21,733 nt of DNA, from NCBI GenBank assembly GCA_002179805.1, contig NAVB01002519.1, positions 1 to 21,733 on the forward strand. Reading direction: 5' to 3'. A program made the position numbers and the translations under genes. The notes below the pieces were generated by a model that did not search any database, was not told the DNA's origin, and was given only the letters and a program-made list of their open reading frames with translations. Numbering within the stretch: the first letter of the stretch is position 1; every line of letters begins with the position of its first letter. This document shows, in pieces, positions 8,095 to 17,262 of this stretch. This stretch comes from Acanthamoeba lenticulata (taxonomy: Eukaryota; Discosea; Longamoebia; Acanthamoebidae).

Positions 8095-11000
8095 ATGTCT
8101 GACTCAGAAGGGGTGATGAGTGGAGACGAAGGGTACGACTTTTGCGACTCCGGCGAGGAGGAGGACGATTATGAGGTGGAAGATTACATCGATGATGTGG
8201 ACGATTTGGCACAAGAAGACCTCCAATTCCAAGAAGGTTTGCTTTGGCTGCATCGCCAAAACTGCTTCACGTTGTGCTAAAATGCCGGTGCAGATGAGCA
8301 GTTGGCAAGGGAGGAGAGAGGCATGCTCAACCCCAAGCACTATCGCTGCCTCACCCTGAAGGCACTCCGCGAGCTCCAGGACGAGCACATCCGCCAGGCC
8401 AACGAGTTCCTCAACGTACGTGTGTGGTGCAGTCCTTCGTCTTCGCCGTAAGGGGCTTCTCACCACGCACGTGCATATCATGCAGGTGGACACGGCGTTG
8501 GTGCGGATCGTGCTGAAGCATTTCAAGTGGGACGTGGAGAAGCTGCTGCAGCAGTGGATGGAAGAGGGTAAGGACGAGGTTTTCAAGAAGGCCGGCGTGC
8601 AGCTGCACGAAGAGGACGAGGAAGACACGCATAAGCCGCCCGCTCCAGCTGGTGACCCCTCTGCCGTCAAGGATTGTGAAATTTGCTACAGCGAAATCAG
8701 CCCCGACGAGGTGCACCACGCGCTCCTCCCTGCGCTCTCTTCCTCTTTATGTTCACTTTTTTTATTTTTTTTTATTCTTTACAAATCACAACAACGTTGT
8801 AGGGAGACTCAGCACTTGCACAAACTCAACATAGGCTTATGCCGTGTCGTGCGGCCACTCGTTCTGCGCGGACTGCTGGCGCAACTACCTTACCCTCAAG
8901 ATCAATGAAGAGGTAGGAACTCGCTACTCACTTTCCTTTTTAACGGCATTTTTGTAACCGCCACGCTCACTCGCGGCATCTTGTTGCTCGTCTTGGCGGC
9001 GAACTCACTTAATGTGTGCAGGGCCAGAAGTCGAGTCATCTGCGGTGCATGGGCCACAAGTGCAACGTGCGTGTGGACGAGGCCACCGTGGAGAAGTTGG
9101 TGGAGCCCGAAGTGTTCAACAAGTACATGGGCTTCCTGCTGAGCGCCTACGTGGACGATCACCCGCTGCTGACCTGGTGCCCCGCGGCTGGCTGCAACCG
9201 AGCGATCAAGGTATGTCTCCTCCTCGTCGTCTTTGTCTTCTACACTGCGTTGACCCCCAAAACTCGTACCCCTTGCTGCTGGGGGCAGATCACGCCGGGA
9301 CCCACGGGCCTGGGCGTGCGGTGCGAGTGCGAGCACTTGTTCTGCTTCGAGTGCGGACAGGAGCCACACGCGCCCGCGACATGTGGCATGGTCGTCGGGT
9401 GGAAGGCCAAGGACAAGGACGGCAGCGAGAACGCCAACTGGTACTTCGACTACACGCCTCCTCTGGCCTCCCGACCTTGGCTCACGCGTTGGTCGGTTAT
9501 TGGACGGCAGGCTGTTGTCGCACACCAAGTCGTGCCCGCAGTGCGGCAAGCCCGTGGAGAAGAACGGCGGCTGCAATCACATCACCGTGCGCCACACCCC
9601 TGCCGTTGTCTCATGATTCTTATCCTGAAATAATCTCTTCTTTGTTGATGTTGATGTCCTGATGACGCGCTTTGTCGACTTAACACACAGTGTCCCTGCG
9701 GCGCCCACTTTTGCTGGTACGTTTCGGCGAAACCGTCACGCTCGTGCGGTCAGTGAGTTGGTTGACTGACGAAACTGGGGAACGGATGCAACCTCCAGGA
9801 TGTGCCACGGCCTGTTTGACTCGGTGAAGGTGTACCAGCACTCGTGCAATGCGTTTGACGACAAGTCCGCCTTCTCAAACGACGCGGCCCAGCGGGCACG
9901 AGCCAAGCTCGAGCGCTACCTCCACTACTCGACGCGCTTCGACAACCACGCCAAGGTTTATTACCTCTATGTGATCATTTTTTGTAATAGTAAGGCTTAG
10001 TTTATTTTAATTTATTTTATTTGTCTTCCTTTGCGAGACTTACATGGGGAGGGGCAATCGATGAATCAGAGCAAAGAGCTGGAGTCCAACTTGCTCAGCA
10101 CGATGAAGATGAAGACAGTGCAGCTGGGCGAGATGGACGTCGGGAGCTCATCGTGGATCGACCTGCGGTACCTCGAGGAGTCCACCCGCCAGCTTTTCCT
10201 CGTATGCGCCCCGCTCCAGCAGTCACTGCGTCAACAGCAGCTTCTTTTCGCTTGCTAGTGAGCATTCTTGTTATTTCTCATTTCATCTCGGCTTTTACGG
10301 TATGGTGGCGCAGTGCCGAGACATCCTCAAGTGGACATACGTGTTCGGCTTCTTCATGTTTGACACGAGCGAGCAAACGCCCGCCATTCTCAAGCCCTTC
10401 AGGTACTGACTTGTTCTCCCCCAACGGGGAGGGGTTCCACGTCAGCGCCGGCGACTCACGCGCTCGAGTTGTTGTTGTTGGGGCGGACAGGCCCTTCGCG
10501 TCGGATAGCGACCTGGCGCAGGCCAAGGCTCAGTTCGAGTACCACCAGGAGGAGCTCGAGACCTCGACCGAGCGGCTCTCGGGTACCGGCAGCTTCCTCC
10601 TCACAACTCTTGCGCTTGAGCGGGCGCTCTGAACACCTGGCGTGTGCGTGCTCAGGTCTGCTCGAGAAGACGACGGAGCAGATCATGGAGGACAAGGTGC
10701 GTGTTTTTTGTCTGCACCGCTCCGTTCGCCTGCAATGCCGAGTGCTGATGACTGGTGTGCGCGCAGGATTACCGAATCAACGTGATCAACTCCACGCGGC
10801 TCGCCCTCAACAAGTTCAACGCCATGTTTGGCGTACGTCATCGTCATCATCGTCATCGTCCTTGTGGTCACAGAACTGACCATGATGGCCCTCGTTCTCT
10901 TTCTCTTTCGCCAGTCGGTAGAGTGGATCATGGAGAAGGTCTCGTTGTCAGCACAAAAGGCCATGCCGCCGCCCAAGAAGCTCCGCACTTCGGGACCCAC

Positions 11001-11459
11001 GAGGCCTTCCCTGCCCGCCGCGCAGCCGCAGCCGCAGCCCGCCACCCCCACCCGTGGTGGACGCACCGGTCGCCACCACCGGCCGGCGCCACCCGTGCCC
11101 GCTCCTGGTTCGAGCCCTCATCATCCGACGTCGATGATGTCGTGGCCTTGTGATGATGACTTCTTGTTTCTGCTGCAGTGGCGGTGGAAGCGACCCAGCA
11201 GCAGCAACGACGCCGGCGGACGGCGGAGGATGAAGAAGAAGAGCTGCGCAAGGCCATCGAGGCCTCCATGAAGGTGCGTCCCGCCATGAGCTGAGGTGGA
11301 GGCTTCGCCGCTCATGTACGCTTGTGGGGGGGGGGAGAGGAACAGGACATGGAAACAGACCCAATTGCCGCGGAGATGGGCGAGGGAGGAGCAGAAGGAG
11401 CCGTTGATGAGGATGAAGAGCTGCAGCGCGCCATCCAGGCCTCCCTTCACGACATGTGA
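8095..11459 (+). CDS. Ariadne-type RBR E3 ubiquitin ligase with two C-terminal UIMs
   Basis: Seventeen exons: 8095-8236, 8294-8415, 8486-8710, 8835-8912, 9022-9210, 9289-9440, 9511-9586, 9691-9716, 9799-9955, 10070-10201, 10314-10402, 10491-10582, 10656-10696, 10767-10832, 10915-11107, 11179-11273, 11346-11459. All are GT-AG and in phase, giving 662 residues. It transfers ubiquitin from an E2 through a catalytic Cys to substrates. Order: acidic N-terminus (1-45), UBA-like region (about 60-130), RING1 (C152, C155, C169, H171, C174, C177, C198, C203), IBR (C242, C247, C264, C266, C271, C274, H279, C284), RING2 (C311, C314, C329, C331, C336, C339) with catalytic C324 in NGGCNHIT. A helical Ariadne domain (about 355-550) and a Pro/Gln-rich linker follow. 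Two ubiquitin-interacting motifs end the protein: EEEELRKAIEASMK (612-625) and DEDEELQRAIQASLHD (646-661). The 26-nt exon 8 encodes CPCGAHFC. The exon 15 donor is the least certain. Confidence 0.92.
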
Positions 11460-11549
11460 CCTTGGTGTAGATTTTTCATTTGTTTTCTGAAACGATAAAA
11501 TACAATTTCAAATACAATAATGAAATATTTATCAAAAATACCGCACAAG

Positions 11550-14168
11550 ATGAGGCAGCGAGGCGACAAGGCTGCAGACGGCCGGTTGAGCAGCCCTGGT
11601 GGTGCCACCACGCGAGGAGAGCAGTCCAGCACAAGCCGCGTTAAGAAAACGAAGAAGCACGATGAAGTAGGGGCACCGAGGCAACTGCGGCAGGACTGGG
11701 GCTGGCTCGCAGGCGCCTACGTGGTGCTGGTGGGGCTGCGGCTGTGGGGTGCCGTGTCGCCCTGGGGCTGGTGGGCAGGCTACGTTCACCCGGACGAGTT
11801 CTTCCAGTCGCCCGAGGTGGCCGCCAGCGCAGTCCTCGGGGCCGACTCAGCGCGGCTCTGGACGCCCTGGGAGTTCGCTCCAGCGCACGCTTGTCGCTCC
11901 ATCTCCCTGCCGTACGTCTTACTCCTTCCTTTCTGCTTCTACTACTTCATGTGCACACGACTCACGACGTCGTATTGTTCATTTAGGCTGCTGGTGAGCG
12001 GCCTGCCGTTCGCGGCGCTGCGCTACCTCGACGGCGTGCTTTCACAGCATCTACTGTTGTCCGAGGGCGCCCTCCTGTCGGGCTTTGCGCTCCTGGTGGC
12101 GCCGCGCTTCATGGTCTTCCTGCTCTCCCTCATCGTCGGTTCGTGTAGCGCCTCGTCTCGTGCGTCCAGCTCTAGAGGCTCATCTGGTCGCGTGCCAGAC
12201 TTTGCGGCGCTGCGGATCGTGCGCCTGTGGGGCGGTAGCGCGAAGCAGGCCAGCTCCGTGCTGCTGACCCTGGCCAGCTCGTGGGTGATGCTTCTCTTCC
12301 ACACGCGCACCTTTTCCAACACGGCCGAGTCCATCGTCTTTGCGCTCGCGGCCCTCCTGGTCGTGCGCGCGATGGCGCCCCAGCAGCAACAGCGCGCGAG
12401 CATCCTGACCGACCTGGCCCTGGGCATGGTCATCGCAGCGGGCGTGTTCACGCGTTTCACATTCCTCTTCTTTTTCGCGCCGCTGGGCCTGGCCTACGTG
12501 CTGTTCCACTCGCGCTCGGGCCTCTTCGTGGCATCCACAACAACGCCCTCGCGCAGGCGCGGTGGCGGCGGCGTGGGCTGGAGGGCGGTGTCGATGTTTG
12601 GCCGCCTGTGCGTGATGCTGCTGGGCTTCTTGGCCCTGGCGCTGGGCTTCGTCGTGCTGGACTCGCTCTACTTTGGCTCGCTCACGCTGTCTTTGCGCGG
12701 CGTGGTCCGTCATCATGACGCCCCCACATGAAGGCCTTTGCTGGTCTCGCGTTTGAAACGACTCACACGTTCGTGTGGATGGCTGGCTGTGGCGGAGCGA
12801 CAGGCGGTGCCCTGGCACGAGCTGGCGGACGTGCTGGCGCGGCCCTCGGTCTGGTCGGAGCTCAGCGTGGCGGGCGGCCTCACGTGCACGCCGTGGAACA
12901 GCCTGCGCTACAACATGCAGGTCGACAACCTCAGTACGTTGTCCCAGCAAACGTGACCATCTTCCATTGAATCATGCATGTCCTGGCCTCACGCTCGAGC
13001 GCCCTAACGTGGCCAGAGGAGCACGGGATCCATCCGCGCTACACGCACGCACTGGTCAACTTCCCGATGCTCTACGGCCCGCTGGCCTTGGCCGCCGCGG
13101 TTGGTGCCTTCCGTGTCGTCGTGGGCTGTTTCGCGGGGCGACAGGACGGCCAGACGGCGTCGACGTCGGAGCTGTCCACCTTCCGTCGTCGGAGTCGATG
13201 GGCGCTCGGGCTCGCCGCCTCGTCGGGCCTCTTCATCCTCTCGCTCGCGCCGCACCAGGTGTGTGGCGCCAAACGCAGCGTCCGCGACTGCGCGCGCGTG
13301 GCCAAGTCGACTCACGCAGCCTGCGTGGATGTGGCAGGAGCCGCGGTTCCTGGTCCCGCTTGTGCTTCCGCTTGCGCTGCTGCTGCCCGCCTTTGGTGGC
13401 TCTGCCGACGACGACGAGATCTATGAAGAAACTGTGAAGGATGCTGCGCGAGGCGGGAAGCGTGGTGGCAGCCACCGGCGACGACGATTGCCTGGGGGGA
13501 TTGTGGCCAGTCTCGGACCGTGGGCGTGGGTTGCCTTTAACGTGGCGCTGCTGCTCTTCTTCGGCCATCTTCACCAGGCCGGCGTGGTCCCGTCCTTGCT
13601 GGCCCTCTCGTCCTCGCCCCCTGCGCCGGTGCGTCACCTCCCCCGCCCGAGACTTGGTGGTGGCTCGAGTGGAATCCCCCAATTGGCTAACCACGCGTTT
13701 GTGGCCGCAAGGGAGGAGAGACTACCCACGCGATCTACTACAAGACGTACATGCCGCCGCGCTACCTCCTCGCCCTCCGCTCAGGTTCGTCATTCTATGC
13801 TCGGCCTTTCCACTCTCTTGGTATCCGTGTCGCTCATGCATGTTGTGCAGACGTGGTGATTCACGATGTGGGCGGCGATACGGCCAAGCTTGAAGCCATC
13901 TTGCGAGACCTGCGCCAGCAAAAGACGCCACAAGGTATGTTTGAACAACAACGTACCTACCTGCGATCCTTTTTGTGTGGAGTTGCATCAACGTTGAACA
14001 TGACCGGGTTGGGTTGCAGGACGTGTGATGGTTATCACGCCCGCCAGCGTTGATGCGCCTCCCCTGCACGACCTCTCGCGCTGCGACGCGCGGTACTGGC
14101 CCAATCTGAGCACAGAAGACCTGCCACGCTCGTTCGCCCAGCTGGACCTCGTCACCTACTGTGTGTGA
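11550..14168 (+). CDS. PIGZ: GPI mannosyltransferase 4 (PIG-Z/SMP3, GT22 family)
   Basis: Exons 11550-11911, 11987-12138, 12199-12701, 12804-12933, 13017-13258, 13338-13628, 13712-13784, 13851-13934, 14020-14168, giving 661 residues. This ER multi-pass enzyme adds the fourth, side-branching mannose to GPI precursors from dolichol-phosphate mannose. Diagnostic features: YVHPDEFFQSPEVAA (79-93, the acidic lumenal motif of GT22 enzymes), WEFAPAHACRSISLPLLVSG, FHTRTFSNTAES, TPWNSLRYNM-VDNLKEHG, LAPHQEPRFLVPLVLP (HQE at 462-464), YKTYMPPRYLLAL and a C-terminal MVITPAS block. Many hydrophobic helices lie between them. An in-frame ATG at 11520 would add ten residues but sits in AT-rich sequence, so 11550 is preferred. 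Introns 1 (75 nt) and 2 (60 nt) are stop-free and in frame. Exon 3 could end at 12701 or 12704. The stop falls within TACTGTGTGTGA, where a further donor is possible, so an extra last exon cannot be excluded. Confidence 0.9.
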
Positions 14169-14460
14169 CATGCATGAAGAAGGACGTTAATGCTACACCA
14201 GGATGTTTCTTATTTCAAAGGTTTGTCTTTTTGCCCGCGTTCGTCCTCGCTTGTGGTTTGGGCTACGTCTACGTCGTCATCGTCGTAGTCGTCACGATGT
14301 TCCACTCTTCGTGGCCTATGCATGTCCCCACTGCTTCACCTCTCGGCCCAGAACCCTTGCAGCAAAAGGAATGAAAGCGCACACATGTGCCCGCCCTGCT
14401 CCACGCCTGTACTCAGTTGTTGCTCAAAGCTGGATGATGTGGCATCTGACAGCGCCAACC

Positions 14461-14479
14461 AAAAAAAAAAAAAAAAAAA
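14461..14479 (+). repeat. A19 homopolymer
   Basis: Nineteen consecutive A between PIG-Z and the MAPEG-like gene. It could be a nucleosome-excluding promoter tract or the tail of an old retroposed transcript. No target-site duplication was seen, so the first is likelier. Confidence 0.9.
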
Positions 14480-14561
14480 CAGTTTCTGAGACCTTGGCAT
14501 TGGCTGATTTATACCGATCATTTCCACTTAAAGTGGCAGAGAAACTCTCCGCTGCAAACTT

Positions 14562-14572
14562 CCAACCAATCG
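14562..14572 (+). promoter_or_regulatory. CCAAT-type motif upstream of MAPEG-like gene
   Basis: The 11-mer CCAACCAATCG lies 89 bases before the ATG at 14661. The same 11-mer occurs at 17181-17191, upstream of the GH5 gene. CCAAT boxes bound by NF-Y work in either orientation. The function here is inferred. Confidence 0.3.
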
Positions 14573-14660
14573 TTAAGCAACAAAGGGCTGTGGACGTGCC
14601 ACATCCCCCCCAGTGTAAAAAGAGCACAACAGCAATCCTGAGCGCAGCATACCACCAACG

Positions 14661-15260
14661 ATGTTAGATCTTCAAGACGAAGTCCCTTTTTACATGTGGA
14701 ATCTTTCGGTCATCTTTTTCTGCCCAGTCCTGTTGGGAACGAGACGGCAATGGTTGCTCGGACTCTTCTTATTTATGTGTGCCGTGGGCCTCTTTCTTGC
14801 CACCGAACGGACATACGACAAGCCAGGCATCGCCCCCGGCCAGGAAAGGAACTATCGCTCCGATGAGGCGTCAGACCTGGAACTCTCATCCTTGTGGCAG
14901 TTGCGAAGCACTACGAATGCTCTTTTGTGCGGCGTAGGGATGATCCCTTTCGTGGGCGTGCTGGTTGGCCTGCCGAGACACGTTGTTGGTACCTTGCAGA
15001 TGTGGTATGTTGGCCAAGAGGGAAACAAGATCACCTCGCATCCCCCTATGGCCTCGACTTTCGATTTCAAAGGCTCGCGCCTCTACGCTGACGGCTACGC
15101 CAACCACCAGCGCTCTTTAGTCGAAAGCTTCCCAATCCTTGCTACTCTTTTTCTAGCAACACACCTGCTCGACATAATTGCTGCTTTATCTACCCTGTTT
15201 TGGTTCCTGTCCTTAACTCTTCTGGTTGTTTGGGTGGGCCGGCGGTTGAGGCCTTTTTGA
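14661..15260 (+). CDS. Multi-pass membrane protein, MAPEG-like (microsomal GST-type)
   Basis: Intronless reading of 199 residues. Hydrophobic segments lie at about 11-26, 31-47, 78-100 and 155-190. The stretch HPPMASTFDFKGSRLYADGY followed by ANHQRSLVESFPILATLFLA resembles the second-helix region of microsomal glutathione transferases (YP..Y then N-x3-E-x2-P; here S-L-V-E-S-F-P, Ser replacing the usual Asn). It would thus be an ER or membrane enzyme of lipid or glutathione chemistry. The family usually has about 150 residues and four helices. This one has about 50 extra N-terminal residues with additional hydrophobic segments. Third positions are less GC-rich than in neighbouring genes. A good intron (donor after TGG at 15233, acceptor TTGCAG at 15317) would instead give an alternative C-terminus with ACARCRDC, ending at 15407. 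The gene model is likely; the family call is tentative. Confidence 0.55.
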   Translation: MLDLQDEVPFYMWNLSVIFFCPVLLGTRRQWLLGLFLFMCAVGLFLATERTYDKPGIAPGQERNYRSDEASDLELSSLWQLRSTTNALLCGVGMIPFVGVLVGLPRHVVGTLQMWYVGQEGNKITSHPPMASTFDFKGSRLYADGYANHQRSLVESFPILATLFLATHLLDIIAALSTLFWFLSLTLLVVWVGRRLRPF

Positions 15261-15442
15261 TAAAAGAAATGGTGCAAAAAACGCATGTTGGGAACTTGTG
15301 CACTTCTTTTCTTGCAGGCAGAAGAGATGTTCCTTGGGCAACGAGGGGCATGCGCTCGTTGTCGGGACTGTCAGTTGGCCCTGTTTGATAGACCTTTTAC
15401 GATTTGATAATTGCACACTTGTAGACTCTTATCGAAAAAGCC

Positions 15443-17032
15443 TCAACAAGAGGCCACGCCGGTCTGGCTGGGGCTGATCCACCCGTTGAGGAAGGCCGTC
15501 TTGAAGGACCAGGCATCGCCGCCCCAGGTCTGCGGCCACGCCCAGTAGACCCAACCGGCAGCCTGGCCGTAGGCGGCCACCTGCGCCTGGACCATGTCGC
15601 CGAGACGGCCCTCGGACACGCCGCAGGCCGACCACTCGTCGATGAGCATGGGCTTCGGGTTGACCTGGTAGTACTGCGCGATCTGCTGCTGCCGCTGGTA
15701 GCGCGCGTAGTTGATGACGTTGTCGTCGCCGCTCGGCATGCCGCCGAAGCAGTGGTAGTAGTGCAGCGACATGAACACGTTCGTGTAGCCCTGGTCAGGG
15801 TTCATGAAGCTGACCCACTCGGGCTCCGTGCCGGTCTGGAAGGGCGAGATGCGCGGGTTGATGACGACCCACGCGCTCGACGAGTACATGCGCACGCGCT
15901 GGTACGCATCCTGTGTAGAACCCAATGCCGAATCAGAATAAATCGCACATGGGCGGGGGGAACGCTATGCATACGAACCAAGTAGTACGACCGAACGACG
16001 TTCATGTCGATGGTGCTGATCTGTCCATTGTTGCCCGGCTCGTTGAGCAGGCAGAAGCCAAGCAGGGCCGAGTGGTTGCTGTAGCGCTGGGCGTAGAGCT
16101 GGATCGAGTCCGCCGTCTGAGCTGGGTTGGCGGGGTACTGGAGCAAAAGACAAGCACATGAGTTGAAACCAAACATGGCTGCAATGGTGAGAAAGAGAGA
16201 CAGTCTGTGTACCTTATCCCAGTAGATGTTGCCTGGTGGCGAAAGCAAACCACAACAACCACTTCATGGTGAGCTGTGCCCTTTCTCTGAGCGAGAGGAG
16301 GGGAGGAGGAGGTACCGGTGTTGTCCGGGGGCGCGGAGTCCTGGTTGCCGCTCTGCGAGCCCGGAGCGGCGTGGATGTCTGAACGTGACGACGTGACACA
16401 AGTGAAGTGTGAAGACTTAGTGTTGTAATTGCGCACCAAATTTACAATTTACGCCAATAGGGCTGGCCCAAGGCCACGGTGGATGAGGTGCACGTACCAA
16501 GAAAGATGCCGATGCCGTACTTGCGGCCCCACTCGAACACTTGGTCGATGACGTTGAGACCGCCGACGAGGTAGTTGCGGGGCTGGACGTACTGCTTCAG
16601 CGGGGCGTTGGCCGCTCCGCCCATGGTGTCGTAGATCTGCCACCAGCCGACCGGGAAGCGCAAGGCGTTGAGGTTGAACTTGGCCATCATGGCAAAGTCG
16701 GCCTCCGTGATGAAGGTGTTCCAGTGCTGCGAGATCACCTTTTGCGCGTTGCTGCCGAGGCACTGCTCGAGCAGGTAGGCGCCGGGGTAGGTGTTGGAGT
16801 CGCAGTTGTTCTGCTGCCACAGCCAGCCCACCATCCAGGCCTCCTGAATCAGCCACGCCCCGAGGTTGGCACCACGCACGGGGTCGAGCCTGTTCTTGAC
16901 GCGGTAGAGGCGGTTGCTCGCGCAGTCGCGGCTCTCGCTTTCAGCTGCGGACGAGACCGAGGCCGAGGCGCAGACCGCCACGAGCAAAAGGGCCAAGACG
17001 ACGAGCAACGACGTCTTGCTGGAGGCTTGCAT
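15443..17032 (-). CDS. Secreted GH5-family exo-beta-1,3-glucanase-like enzyme
   Basis: Exons, in order of translation: 17032-16498, 16378-16316, 16232-16213, 16137-15979, 15910-15443, giving 414 residues. It hydrolyses beta-glucan outside the cell or in phagosomes. A signal peptide (SLLVVLALLLVAVCASASV) opens the protein, with cleavage likely near residue 25. Family features, typical of EXG1-type GH5 enzymes: RGANLGAWLIQEAWM, HWNTFITEADFAMMAKFNLN, ALRFPVGWW, FLDIHAAPGSQSGNQ, acid/base E239 in LLNEP, HYYHCFGG around H309, nucleophile E351 in LIDEWSACG, and WVYWAWPQTWGGDAWSF. The length is close to yeast EXG1 (448). The third exon is only 20 nt. Neighbours are unrelated in function. A CCAAT motif lies about 150 bases upstream. 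Substrate could be beta-1,3-glucan or a related polysaccharide. The family is clear; the exact specificity is not. Confidence 0.9.
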
Positions 17033-17180
17033 CGCTGGTACCAGGTGTTGAAGGTACTGTTTTATGTGTGCGTGTGTGCAAGGGGGAAGCTGAGGTTTGT
17101 GCACAACAAGGGGGTTGCTTTTTTATTAACCGAGCCTTGCACTTTTGCCTTTGCTTTTTCTTCTGGCGTTATTGTGACGA

Positions 17181-17191
17181 CCAACCAATCG
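17181..17191 (-). promoter_or_regulatory. CCAAT-type motif upstream of GH5 gene
   Basis: CCAACCAATCG on the plus strand, so CGATTGGTTGG in the sense direction, about 150 bases before the GH5 ATG. It lies in the 230-base gap between GH5 and the HAD gene. It is identical to the motif at 14562-14572. Confidence 0.3.
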
Positions 17192-17262
17192 CAACCTTCC
17201 AGCCTGTGTGGGCTACAGTGGTTGGCCCACGGGTTGGTGAGTGGCCACCCCTTCATCACCTA

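Larger units (their letters stand above)
14169..14660. other. Intergenic region, PIG-Z 3' side to promoter of MAPEG-like gene
   Basis: About 490 bases without a gene I can support. The first half is CGT/CGTC-rich (14270-14300) and may be PIG-Z 3' UTR. A run of 19 A lies at 14461-14479. After it the sequence looks promoter-like: TTTATA near 14508, a perfect 13-base palindrome CCACTTAAAGTGG at 14524-14536 and a CCAAT motif at 14562-14572. ORFs here are short and have no recognisable content. Confidence 0.4.

Noticed and set aside
10835..10860. Repeated CATCGT units
   Set aside because: Short imprecise repeat inside an RBR intron. Too few units, no spacers, not an array of any kind.
11106..11116. 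GGTTCGAGCCC-like tRNA B-box
   Set aside because: No A-box at the right distance, no acceptor stem pairing, and it coincides with an RBR splice donor.
11520..11549. Upstream ATG giving ten extra residues to PIG-Z
   Set aside because: Lies in AT-rich sequence unlike the coding part, only 60 bases after the previous stop. The ATG at 11550 (AAG-ATG) has a better context. It cannot be fully excluded.
14524..14536. Perfect 13-base palindrome CCACTTAAAGTGG
   Set aside because: Could be a factor site, but a single short palindrome in a promoter-like gap is not enough to name an element.
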